In this document: positions 1 through 9,490 of the stretch, piece after piece | Position numbering within the stretch: the stretch's first letter is position 1 | Layout of the letters: each line of letters starts with the position of its first letter | Source of the DNA: Gnetum montanum | Taxonomy: Eukaryota; Streptophyta; Gnetopsida; Gnetales; Gnetaceae | Assembly (NCBI GenBank): GCA_015680685.1 | Contig: MNCI01011846.1 | Location: 554,349-584,808 of the forward strand | DNA length: 30,460 nt | Reading direction: 5' to 3' | Notes under the pieces: generated by a model | The model's database searches: none | The model's input: only the letters and a program-made list of their open reading frames with translations | Told to the model about the DNA's origin: nothing | Made by a program: the position numbers and the translations under genes

Positions 1-51
1 CGCGATATCGCGTACGCGATATCGCGGCCTAGTGTAAACTGCGTCTCATCA
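1..51 (-). mobile_element. Outer end of a B-family LTR, cut by window edge
   Basis: Bases 1-26 are a perfect palindrome made of two CGCGATATCGCG-type units. The same array, partly decayed, sits at the right ends of the LTRs at 9598-10407 and 18647-19446. The segment ends at 45-51 with CTCATCA, the exact terminal motif of those LTRs. The next bases (CTCTT) are not the C-run that marks an inner polypurine boundary, and they continue as chromovirus gag, so this looks like the outer end of an inserted element lying mostly left of the window. The inference rests on motif and terminus only; only 51 bases are visible. Confidence 0.5.
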
Positions 52-359
52 CTCTTAAAGTTGAGAAGAAACTTCAAGGATATATAATAGAGGTCCAAAA
101 ATTTCTAAAGGCAAGGACTCCAAAGCTTCTAATGATGAGAAAGGAGCTAAGGAAAAATTGAAATGTCAAATAAAACACAAAGAAGAAGTAAGAGAAGTTT
201 AAGGAGGGCCAAGATTCCAAGAAAGCCTACTCCAAGAATGGAAAAGGTCAAGGAAATGACTATGTATCTAGACTTCAATGCCTTAATTGTGGTGAAAAGG
301 GACATAAACAATGGAAGTGAAAAACTCCAAAGATATCCAAAGGCAAGGAACTTCAAACC
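52..359 (+). pseudogene. gag: Gag C-terminal fragment with broken CCHC zinc knuckle (element E)
   Basis: The visible part starts with a short LKVEKKL-like helix typical of the end of plant Ty3 capsid regions. A Lys/Arg-rich linker follows, interrupted by stops and frame changes. At 279-320 a nucleocapsid zinc knuckle reads C-L-N-C-G-E-K-G-H-K-Q-W-K and then TGA (318-320), exactly where the fourth ligand (Cys) of CX2CX4HX4C belongs. A single base change from TGC/TGT would give this. Gag packages element RNA in cytoplasmic particles; this copy cannot make a complete knuckle. Downstream codons remain in frame with the protease. Confidence 0.75.
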
Positions 360-869
360 TTGAAAAAACAAGAATCCTCTAATGAAGGTAATCCTCATGT
401 ACCACTGATTAAAGATATCACTAAAATTAATTCTTACACTTTTATAGGAAATGTTAATGCTAATGAAGATCCTAGAAGAAATATGCTCTTTAGGATTGAA
501 GTTAGGTGTCTAGATAGTCGTGAATGGATACACATTTTAATTGATGGTGGATCTCAAGAAAAGGTGATTTCTTCAAAGGCTATTTCTAAGCTTGTTTTGA
601 AGACATTTCCACATCCTAGGCCCTATAGAGTCCATTGGATATCTAAGGATCATTTCCAAGAAGTTAAGGAGAAGTGTATTTTATCTTTTAAAATTGGTTC
701 TTTAAAGAAAAAACTACATTATGACATCCTCTCTATTGATTGTGCTAATGTTATTTTGGGAAGATCTTGGAACTTTTATAACAAGGCTTCTTTTAGTGAT
801 GTAAGAAATGTATGGTCTATTTCAAGAGAAGATGGAATACATGAACTCATTCCTATGACTTGGCAATAG
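360..869 (+). pseudogene. pol: Retropepsin-like aspartic protease (element E pol)
   Basis: This 169-codon open segment is the protease that cuts Gag-Pol. The active site reads L-I-D-G-G-S with the Asp codon at 543-545; DGG is a known plant Ty3 variant of D-[ST]-G. About 70 residues later comes I-L-G-R-S-W, matching the conserved ILGRPW at the end of these proteases. The segment is continuous with the gag frame and ends at TAG (867-869), where related elements read on towards RT. The catalytic Asp is present, but the flanking polyprotein is broken. Confidence 0.8.
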
Positions 870-1800
870 TATAAGGAAAATGTCCCTATTAATGCTTCAT
901 TGATCTTACTTAGTGAGAAAACGTACCTAAAGCACATGAAGATGTTGGGCATGGTTTTGTCATCATGTTAACACTTGCAATAAGTGAAGAGGAGCATACA
1001 AATGAACTTCCTCCAAACGTGCAACCTTTGGAATTGGAATTTTTTGATGTTTTAAAGGGAAAATTAGAAGGTCTTCCACCAATGAAATCCATCCAACATA
1101 AAATAGACTTCATATCAGTAGCTACAATTCTAAATGAAAGAGCCTACCACATGACTCCAAATCAAAGGGAAGAATTAAGCAAGTGAGTGAATTACTCTCT
1201 AATGGTTTTATTAAGGAATACATCTCTCCTTGTGCTATTCCAACTATATTAGTTCCCAAAAATAACACTAATGAATTAAGGATGTGCATAGATTCTAGGG
1301 CTATTAATAGGATTACTATCAAGTATAGATTTCCTATTTCCTAAGATGGATGACATTCTTGATGTGCTTGCCAATTTTGAGATGTTTTTTAAAATTGATT
1401 TAAAAAGTGGATATCATAAAATAAGGATTAGACCAAGAGATGAATGGAGAACAACCTTTAAGAAACTTGATGACTTGTATGAGTGGTTAGTCATGCCTTT
1501 TGGCCTAACCAGCACTCCAACATCATTTATGAGGCTCATGCATGAAGTCCTAAGAGATTTTACTGGTAGATGTTGAATTGTTTTCTTTAATGACATTATT
1601 GTTTATAGTTCTAAGGAAGAGGACCATGTACACCATTTGAGGATGATATGCTCCAAGTTGCAACAGGAAAAGTTGGTGAGTAATGCCAAGCAATGCCACT
1701 TCATGAAAAAAGAGATTGTCTATATAACTCATGTTGTCTCCAAGAATCAATTCAAGATGGAACCAAGTAAGATAAAGGAAATTAAGGAATGGACTTAACC
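870..1800 (+). pseudogene. pol: Reverse transcriptase, decayed (element E pol)
   Basis: A pre-RT linker (965-1186) contains PP..QPLELEFFDV and a DIQH-like stretch typical of plant chromoviruses. It is broken by a frameshift near 1180. RT motifs follow: [21 protein letters not shown] and, after a second frameshift near 1340, [13 protein letters not shown] and WLVMPFGLT. The polymerase box YFDD is degraded. It follows an in-frame TGA (1574-1576) and reads F-F-N-D, with Asn (AAT, 1589-1591) replacing the first catalytic Asp. A further TAA interrupts the region near 1797. RT copies element RNA into DNA; this copy is inactive. Confidence 0.85.
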
Positions 1801-2390
1801 TAAGGATGTGGGTGGGGTGAGATCTTTTCTTGGTTTGGCTAGCTTCTATAGTAAATTTATTAAGAATTTTAGTTCCATTGCATGGTTTATGCTCTCTTAT
1901 TTGAAGAAAAATTTAGCATTTGTGTGGGATAATGAAAAAGAAAAATCCTTTCAAGCATTGAAAGAGAAACTTTGTAGTGCTCTAGTTTTGGCAATTCCAA
2001 ATTTCTCAAAACTTTTTGAAGTGGAAGTAGATGCAAGTGGGCTTGCTATTGAAGGTGTGCTTTCTCAAGAAGGTAAAAAATTTGTATTTTTTTCTAAAAA
2101 ATTAAATGAATATAGACAAAATTATAGTGTGTATGAAAAGGAGTTATATTCTATACTTTAAGCCATTAAACATTAGAGACATTACTTACTAGGACTAGAG
2201 TTTCTTTTATTTATTGATCATAGAGCACTTCAATTTTTGAATTTCAAAAATAAATTGAGTGTCCAACATATGAAATAAGTAGAGCAATTGCAAGAATTTC
2301 ATTTTGTTTTGAAACATAGGAGTGGGAAGTATAAATTTGTGGCTAATGCTTTGTCTAGAGTTCCATGTTGCTTCTTCTAATATGAAATTT
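1801..2390 (+). pseudogene. pol: RT connection and RNase H (element E pol)
   Basis: The segment starts with VRSFLGLASFYSKFIKNFS, the conserved stretch after the Ty3 RT palm. RNase H follows, with V-D-A-S-G-L at about 2026-2045 carrying the first catalytic Asp, then FFSKKLNEYRQNYSVYEKEL. Stops at 2159-2161 and just beyond interrupt it. The closing motif, normally VADALSR, reads V-A-N-A-L-S-R, with Asn (AAT, 2345-2347) replacing the catalytic Asp. RNase H degrades the RNA of RNA-DNA hybrids during reverse transcription. Family assignment is secure; the protein is non-functional. Confidence 0.82.
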
Positions 2391-2397
2391 TAAGGAT

Positions 2398-3620
2398 TTG
2401 AGTCTTTTGCTTCATTATATCCTAATGATAAGGATGTTGGTGCAATGGAAAGAGTTATCTTCCCTATTATTAGGAAGGACCAATCAATGGAAAGCTTATC
2501 ATGTGAAGAATAGGAATTTGTTTAAGGATGGAAACATTTGTATTCTAAAGTGTGATTTTAGGTACAACATCCTTGGAAAGAAACACTAAAGTGACATGAC
2601 TGCACATATGGGCAAGACCAAGCCATTGGAATTGGTGAGTAAAAATTACTTTTGGCCAAGTATGTATAGTGATGTGATTAAATTTGTAAAAGAATGCTAT
2701 ATTTGCCAAAATTTCAAAGAAAAAAATATGTAGATAGTCATTATTTACCTTTGCCAATTCTGAATGCTCCTTGATAAAGTGTTTTTTTGGACTTTGTTTG
2801 TATCATTCCTAAGACCAAATCTAGTCATGATTATATACTTGTTGTAGTAGATAGATTTACCAAGATGGCTTATTTTGTTCCATGCAAGAAAATTAGTGAT
2901 GCTTCATATGTTGCAAATTTATTATTTCAACATGTTTTGAGGATACATGAAATTCCTTTAAACATTGTGATAGATAAGGATGATAAGTTTAGCAGTCATT
3001 TTTGGAGATCACTTTGGAAATTACTTGGAACCAAGTTATCCTTTTCAATAGCATATCAGCCCCAAACTGATGGACAAACTAAAATTTTAAATAGGTCTTT
3101 ATTAAATATCTTACGGTGCTTATGTGAGGATTAGCCTCAAAGGTGGAAAAACATGTTGGCCCATGTTGATTTCTCATATAATAATGCTTTCAATTTTGGC
3201 ATTAGTAAGAGTTCCTTTATGACAAATTATGGGTTTTCACCAAGAATGGTTGATGATTTTAGGAAATTTGAAGATTGTGCCTCTTTGAATTCAAACTTTG
3301 TTGAGCAAATGAGAGAATTGCATCAATAAGTTAAATCTGACTTGAAGAAAAAGATAAATATTGTGTCTTCCAAGATCAATGAGGGCAAGAGAAAAATTAA
3401 TTTCTAGATTGGTGATAATGTTTAGATTTATTTGAGCAAAGAAAGGAAAAATAATGTGCGTTTCTAGAAGCTTAAGTCAAAGAGAATTATTCCATTTTAA
3501 ATTAGGGCCAAATCTAATCCAAATGCTTATGAGATTTACTTACCTAATGATTTTCCTATTTCTTGTGTTTTTAATGTTTTAGTTTTGAGTTAATACCATG
3601 GATATGTAATTGAATTAGAC
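2398..3620 (+). pseudogene. pol: Integrase, decayed (element E pol)
   Basis: The zinc-binding region is visible as KKH, a stop, then AHMGKTKPLELVSKNYFWPS, and C-Y-I-C near 2695-2706 (HHCC). The catalytic core (2787-3134) has M-D-F-V for the first Asp and I-D-K-D-D-K-F-S-S-H-F-W for the second. The Glu of the DDE triad, normally in GQTE, is Lys in G-Q-T-K (AAA, 3081-3083). The C-terminal part, with at least five in-frame stops, continues to about 3620. Integrase inserts the DNA copy into chromosomes. The loss of the catalytic Glu alone would inactivate it. Confidence 0.83.
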
Positions 3621-3818
3621 TTGAGGGATAGTATTGAGATCCTCAAGGATGCTCTTGAAGACTCAAACTTAGCTAAGTCACCAAGCAAAGCAATTGTGCT
3701 GCAAGCAAGGGAGGCTAGGAGCATAAGAGGTAGAAAAGTTCATGAGTACTTGGTGCATTGGAATGATGAAGGATCTAAAAATGCTATTTGGATCCATGAA
3801 AAAGATTTGGCTTTGTGA
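3621..3818 (+). pseudogene. Chromodomain at integrase C-terminus (element E)
   Basis: A 65-codon open segment ends in a chromodomain-like stretch: E-A-R-S-I-R-G-R-K-V, E-Y-L-V-H-W, then A-I-W-I-H-E-K-D-L. It keeps the aromatic-rich core (YLV.W ... W) of chromoviral chromodomains. In this family the domain tethers integrase to histone marks and biases insertion into heterochromatin. It sits directly before the polypurine tract and 3' LTR, as expected. The segment is open, but upstream integrase is broken, so it is unlikely to be expressed as a fusion. The N-terminal third is not clearly conserved. Confidence 0.75.
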
Positions 3819-3867
3819 GGGATTAATGCTATCCCAAGTGTACAACCAACTTGAGGAGATGTTTCAA

Positions 3868-3886
3868 TTCTTAAGGATGGGAGAGA
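3868..3886 (+). other. Polypurine tract of element E
   Basis: The stretch TCTTAAGGATGGGAGAGA lies immediately before the TGATGAG start of the 3' LTR. Purine-rich runs here prime plus-strand DNA synthesis in LTR elements. A few pyrimidines interrupt it, consistent with decay. Confidence 0.6.
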
Positions 3887-4149
3887 TGATGAGGATATCA
3901 TGTAGCCCACGTCCAATCCTCAATATGTTTGTCCATAGATGTTTGTATGTTGTTATGTTTGAATTTTTGTGTTGTTTTGTTGATGATGATCTTAGAGTAT
4001 TTTGACATGGTTGGGAGTGTTTTGGAACTATTTGGATGAGTTCAGGATGTTCTAGGAGCTATGGGAACTTATTTGGATATGTCCATATGTTCCATGCCTC
4101 AAAATAAGCATCTTTAACTTTGATCTTGGTAGGATAGATGACTACCCTA

Positions 4150-4275
4150 ACTATTAAATGTCTATACTGCATATTAGATGTCTACATACTTTCAAGACAT
4201 CTAAGCCTAAGATGTCTACTCTAATATCTCTACACTTGGGATAGATGTCTACTGTTTCTTCTAGACATCTCACAT
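4150..4275. repeat. AGATGTCTA repeat cluster in U3 of element E
   Basis: Four forward copies of (A/T)RATGTCTA-like sequence (near 4155, 4174, 4211, 4244) and two inverted copies GACATCT (near 4195 and 4262) lie within 125 bp upstream of the TATA box. The core AGATGTCTA/TAGACATCT is nearly self-complementary. Position and repetition suggest promoter-proximal control sites of the LTR; function is inferred. Confidence 0.5.
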
Positions 4276-4346
4276 GTATTTTAATGGATATAAAATTGAA
4301 TGGTAAATTGGAGAGAAGATAAAGAGATAGGGGGGTGTGGGAAGGA

Positions 4347-4354
4347 TATAAATA
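4347..4354 (+). promoter_or_regulatory. TATA box of element E LTR
   Basis: TATAAATA lies inside the 3' LTR, with the AGATGTCTA repeats about 80-190 bp upstream and a GAGAGA-rich stretch downstream. It is the expected Pol II core promoter of the LTR. Confidence 0.6.
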
Positions 4355-4665
4355 GACCTCTTGGGCCTTCAATTTGATCAAGAGAGAGAGTCTAGAAAGA
4401 GAGAGATAATTTGAGAGAAGAGTAAAGAAAGATAGAGTCTTGACAAGGTGCCTTAATTATCATTCATGTGAGTGTGTTTTCTTTGATTGAGTGTGTGAGA
4501 GTTTGATTGAATTTCTTGTTTTTCCTTGGGAATTATGCTTCCTTTCATATGTAAATTATCCATTTAAGCAAGAACAAAACTTTTATTTTCCTTTTCTTGT
4601 TCAAATTAGCTATTTTGTAACTTTGAGAGAGCTTAGATTATGGAACCCATGGGAGATCCTCATCA

Positions 4666-5623
4666 CAAATAAGTAGTGATAGAAATGAGATTACCATAGA
4701 TTGTTAGAGGAGAATAAGAGTTTATACATAGATAAGGAAATAAGAAGTCTATTTATTAAACAAACAAAGTTAGAGGAACTATTTGAAAATTTTGCCAATA
4801 GTGTAATGACTACCACACCAGAAAAGAAGAAATAGAACCCTAGGAAGAACCTAGAGTTAAAGAAGATAATTATAATATCACTGTAGAGGAACCAAAGGAC
4901 TATGAAAAAGAGTGCACTAGCATTCTATCAAAGATTCTAAGTTTAGTCTTTAACACATTAGACATAGCAATGTAAGCTTGAAGGAGATAGAACAATGAAT
5001 ACTAGAGATTTATAAAGAGATGTAGGGTAAGCATCAAAACTTTAGGTAATAATTTTATTTTATTTCATCTAAATAACAAAATGAAATACAACTTATTTAT
5101 CTTGATATTTTTGTGTAGACCCTAGGGAAAGTAGCTAGAGATTGGAAAAATAGCCTACCCCATTGCAAATTGATGAATAAGTAGAAAAAAAAAACTACTT
5201 AAGAAAAATAAGACTATTGAGCATTTTTTTGTATTATTTTTTACATTATTTGTATATGATGCATAGAATTTTTTGTAAAGCATCAATGTTGTTTCACACT
5301 GAAATAAAATGTCACATTAAAAGTTATGATGTACTTCAATTGTAAAAATTTTTATGCAAATAAAGAGAAAATTCATATTATTTTAAGTTAGCCATCTTTG
5401 TGTAATTGATAGCAAAAATTAATGTCACATTAGAACTAGTAATTGCTTATTAACTTAACATTACATGCTAATAATGAGCAATTAAGAGAAAATTAAAGTA
5501 AAAAAGTAATATCTACTCTATTGACTAACCATCATTGCTTAATGATAGCAAATAATAGAAAAATAATTGAAAGGAATCCTAATAAGCATTAGTAGATGTC
5601 CACCACTTAGTGGCAAAAAAGAC
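4666..5623. other. AT-rich spacer, nothing recognised
   Basis: This stretch between the 3' LTR of element E and the 3' LTR of element A has no ORF of note and no recognisable domain. It is AT-rich, with A and T runs near 5180-5290. Two loosely similar segments occur near 5390-5425 (TTAGCCATC...AATTGATAGCAAAAATT) and 5525-5560 (CTAACCATC...AATGATAGCAAATAAT). It could be host intergenic DNA or a very old element. Confidence 0.5.
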
Positions 5624-6461
5624 TGATGAGCGACAAGAATACCCTACGCCCAACCATACAAATTGCAAGCGTTCATGTGCAATTTGGTCAAATTCTATAG
5701 ACCTTAAGTTCCTAAGTATGTTGGTTTTAGGAAGTGAAATGTAATCATGATGATCATTGTCTTCCCAACTACACTTGCGAAGCTTAGTTGTATGGTTAAG
5801 TGTAATTGGGACACATGATTTTTATTATTTTATGTTTTATTCACCTACGATTAATAATAAGTGAAACTCAATTTATTAGCCAATTTAACTAATTTGATTG
5901 ATAATTAATAAATAACCATCCTAACATAAGAATATGATCCCACTTTTCATACACATCTTGAACACATACAACACTGCTATGTTACCAAGAGTTAAGTGCT
6001 ACTAGGATCACTAAGCATTGTATGTTATGCTTGAAGTGGTCGTACTTATGTGTTTAATCTATTTAGCTTAACTACTTAATTAATAAAGTATTACTTATCT
6101 TAATTAATCATGTGATTAATGAAAACATTAAATGTAAAAATAAATCATTAATCTATTCCAACTGCTACAAAGTTTGATCAAAAGGCTCATCTTTAGTGTC
6201 ATTCACATTGGTGTGTACATCAATGCTCCAATAAAGATCCGTATACTTTCTAACTCCTATGACAAGCACTTAGAAAAAATATTCTAACTTTGAATGACAA
6301 AAATGTTATGACAAGACTTTCCATAAACACGGTGGGTGAGTGAGTACCTATAAACTTTATGATGGAGTTACGTTGACAGGGCCCCATAAATGTAGCAAAT
6401 GCTACATCAACATGGCCTCGTCAATGAGGGCCCATCAATGCAACACTTTGACACCTTATCA
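5624..6461 (-). mobile_element. 3' LTR of element A
   Basis: It begins TGATGAG and ends CTTATCA, one change from the CTCATCA of the B-family LTRs. Much of its length aligns by eye with the LTRs at 9598 and 18647, for example AAGTGCTACTAGG, CATACACATCTTGAAC and TGCTACAAAGTTTGATCA. It is immediately followed by TACCCCC, the complement of a polypurine tract, so it is the 3' LTR of a minus-strand element. The promoter-proximal segment at 6350-6461 is unlike the B LTRs: it has TGTAGCaaatGCTACA dyads instead of the GATATCGCG array. Confidence 0.75.
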
Positions 6462-6470
6462 TACCCCCAC
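6462..6470 (-). other. Polypurine tract of element A
   Basis: On the minus strand it reads GTGGGGGTA directly before the LTR start. The same sequence in the same place occurs in element B (10408-10416). Confidence 0.65.
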
Positions 6471-6669
6471 GACTAAATGAAAACTCATTCTCAAGTTCCC
6501 TTACAAAATTTTGGAAGGTATGGGATTGTTGACTAACATTTGACACAAGAAACTTACATAAAAAAATTGAGTGCCCAAGTGTACAAATCAACATCATTAC
6601 AAAATTTGTGGTGTTCATGAAACAAACTTGAACACCATGACATAACTATTCAAATTGGATAGCACATCC

Positions 6670-9490
6670 TTTGATGGTGTGAAGGTGGTTGAGAAGAATA
6701 AATAGTCCTAGGCAGTGGAGGTTCCTAAGGCTCTGAAGAACCTTCATCAGCTTCACATGGTGGATTAGTACCTCCAGTGGAAGGTGAAAAGTATCCAATA
6801 ATGCCTTCATCTTCTCCTCCTTACTTTAGGGATCATTCATAGTCCATGTAGCATTGCTAATGTAAACTGGAATGGGGGTATCATATAGACAGTGCATTAC
6901 TGAGAATAGCTTCTTAATGTTGATGAACTAGGTAGTGAATTGTTTGCATTCAACATCAAACACCTTGAATAAGTTTTGTAGCTCTTGGTAGTCGTTCATT
7001 CTTTTGTCCAAGATCTCAATAGTGGATCTCTGATTGGTATATTTTTCCTTGAGAACCTCAAGTTTAGTGTTTTCCTTTGAAAGCTTTTACTTGCTATCCT
7101 TGTGGTGCTTGAACTCAGCCTTATACAACAAGTACGAGTTGGCCACCTACTTTTCTAGTTTTGATCGAAGTCATCTAGCAATCAACATAGCCAAGTTTAC
7201 ATATTGAAGATTGGAAAGCTCCATATATTCGGTCATCTCCTCTATCTACAATTCCTTTAGACAAATTTCTACTTTATTATATTCATCAATCCCATCAATG
7301 ATGGGCTGCCATAATTCTCATCCTTGTTGGAGTTTCTGGAGGGTCTCATTCATCTTTACTTTCACCACTTAAATGTGTTTCTCATTTATTTTCTTCTATA
7401 GGATGACCTAGTCTCTATAGTGATCTTTGACTCCCTAAAATTTGAGAGCTTTTGATTTCTATTGTAGTCTTTTGGAAAAGGGCATGAACCTCCTCCATGT
7501 AAAGGTTTCTGTTCTCAACTACTAATCTTGTTAACTCTATATTTACTCTAGCTAGTTGCTCTTGTTGTTGATGGATAAAATTAGTTAACTATTGTTTATG
7601 CATATTAACATTTCACAGGAAATGATTCTCTATGATTAGCTATACATTCTCTTGGTGGGTTAGATCCAAGGCCTTCTAAATTTTATGTTGGGTGGCCTCT
7701 GCTAAGGATCGATAGAACACTACTATCTTCATTGCATCCTCAACTCATTTCAACCTAGTATTAATCTATTTAAGAGTTTCATCTCTTGTCAATGCTGGAT
7801 TGGCAATTTGGGGTCTTAGTTTAGCAACCTTCACAACCAAGCATTCATTTAGCTTCTTGGTTGTTTTGAGTTGTTGCTCCAAAATAATATTCTTTTTCCT
7901 TGCCTCTAGTAGCTCTGACTAGGTTGCAGTTATAATATCTAGAAGGTTAAAGACATCTAGAATTAGTTTCCTGGTTCCTACTAGTTGGTCCAATAGTTAT
8001 TCATGCTATGCTATGCTTAATCTACCACTTATGATCCCTGTGGAAATTTTCACATCTTTAAGTGTAGTGAAATTTGGTACAGATGCTCTAAGTGCATTGA
8101 GTGTTTCAATGATTTTATTAGAAACCACCTCTATTATTGTTTCTTGTCCTTGGTGCTGCATCACTAGTACTATTGTCCCCTCACCCTCCTCCAAGCACAC
8201 TTGAAAGGTCACAGCATTCCAAAAAATAGTTGGGAGTTGTTGTTATTCTAAGAGATATACCATTATCTTTTTTATGTTAGGATTTGACCTTGAGAACAAG
8301 TGCATTCATTGGGTAGAGAAAATGGGTCCACCTCCCTCCATCAAGCTGGCTATTTGGGCCACCTCATTTAGGTGACTCATTATAGGGCAATACATAGATG
8401 AGTCTCCTTCACTCATGCCTACTTGTTGTTTTTGCTCACTCAAGATCCATTCTTGGTACTCACATAACCATTGGGATGTTGCAATGACCTCTAGCACTAT
8501 TTTCTAAGTGGTAGGTGAAGTGGTGGTTGTTGCTCCTCTTCTTGGATTGTTGTTGTAGGAGTTTTATCCTTCATCATCTCCACCCAATTAGCAGTTGAAG
8601 CATGTCAAAAAACATCATTAGTGTAGCAAACTATTCATCCCCTTTGACATAGTTTTCTGATAAGGCACACGAAGGAGAATGCCTTCCTTCCATGTTTATT
8701 ATCCTTGAACTACTTCTCTATCTCTAGATAGATTGGCTATGGAAGGTTGATGGGGAATCTTCCACTTAGATTAGCACATGCATAGGTAAAAAAGGCAATG
8801 ATCTTGCTAAGTTTCACCATGGGATTTAAGTGAAAGGATTTGTAATGGATTCTTTCTACTAGTGTGAGTGCACCATACTCCTTGCAGTCTACACCATAGC
8901 ACCATTAAATCCATTCCTTTTTTATGCTTGGATATTCCTACATCAGAATCTTGGTGAGATTCATCCTAGTTTTAGGAAACGTAAGTACCTTTGTAATTGT
9001 TACATTGAGTAGGACACTGAAATGTCCTTGATCTTGATCATTAAATTGACCTGCTAATTTTTCTAGAAAAGGAACATCTCTCCCATATACCACTCCCCAC
9101 TAGAAGTGATAATTGACTACATGGGAAAGGTCTTCAGTTGGTCTTGTACCTCTTTAGGTGTTTGCTCCAAGAAAGAACCAAAGTTCAACTCTTGGAGCAC
9201 TATTTTTTGGACCCCCTTGATTTGATTTGATTTAGGTAGTTTTTTGTCAAGGTTACCTCAAGGTTTTCTTGTTGGGCTAGTACCTCATCCTAATGGAAAT
9301 TTTTTATTGCTAGCACCTATTCTAGAATATGATGAATAGACTCCACTTCAGCCTCTTCCTTAAGAGGTCTTATGGCATGGGTTGTGATCAATTCTTCCTA
9401 GACCTATTCTTGGCCCCTTCTCATTCTTGGTCATTTTTCCCTTAGTTGAGATGGTCCTCCTTCTTATGTGTGTTTACCTTTTGGTGCCAT
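6670..9490 (-). pseudogene. Long extra ORF downstream of pol in element A, function unknown
   Basis: Read on the minus strand from ATG at 9490-9488 (start M-A-P-K-G-K-H-T), one broken reading frame can be followed for about 2.8 kb, implying over 900 residues, with scattered stops and several frame changes. The first third contains a compact stretch near 8680-9060 with W-C-Y-G-V-D and H-Y-K-S-F-H-L-N-P-M-V-K-L. The last two thirds (about 8212-6800) are rich in Leu, Glu, Lys and Gln in heptad-like spacing, such as I-I-L-E-Q-Q-L-K-T-T-K-K-L and T-K-L-E-V-L-K-E-K-Y, suggesting long coiled coils. I do not recognise a domain. Athila-type elements carry an extra, sometimes env-like ORF at this place, so that is one candidate by position only; no clear signal peptide or fusion motif is seen. 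Element B lacks it. Confidence 0.6.

Larger units (their letters stand above)
52..4665 (+). mobile_element. Element E: decayed Ty3/gypsy chromovirus, 5' truncated in window
   Basis: Order on the + strand is gag tail, zinc knuckle, protease, RT, RNase H, integrase, chromodomain, polypurine tract and 3' LTR. That is the chromovirus order, and the chromodomain after integrase is diagnostic. Every coding part carries stops or frameshifts, so it is a dead copy. The 5' LTR and most of gag are not in the window; an LTR of another family appears to abut at base 51. The RT motif around 1285-1360 resembles plant chromoviruses; I do not assign a named clade. Confidence 0.85.
3887..4665 (+). mobile_element. 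3' LTR of element E
   Basis: The LTR starts TGATGAGGAT (3887-3896) and ends ATCCTCATCA (4656-4665), a perfect 10-bp terminal inverted repeat. It follows the chromodomain and polypurine tract directly. Inside are a set of short AGATGTCTA-type repeats (about 4150-4275), a TATA box (4347-4354) and a GA-rich stretch after it that probably contains the transcription start. The 5' partner lies outside the window, so the duplication flank (CAAAT, 4666-4670, on this side) cannot be checked. Confidence 0.75.

Noticed and set aside
147-398. Hydrophobic minus-strand ORF that looks like a small membrane protein
   Set aside because: It lies opposite the Lys-rich gag tail; AAG/AAA-rich coding gives Leu/Phe on the other strand. 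The + strand carries the zinc knuckle.
8013-8204. Plus-strand ORF overlapping the extra ORF
   Set aside because: The minus-strand frame is continuous with neighbouring coding-like sequence for over 1 kb; the plus-strand one is isolated.
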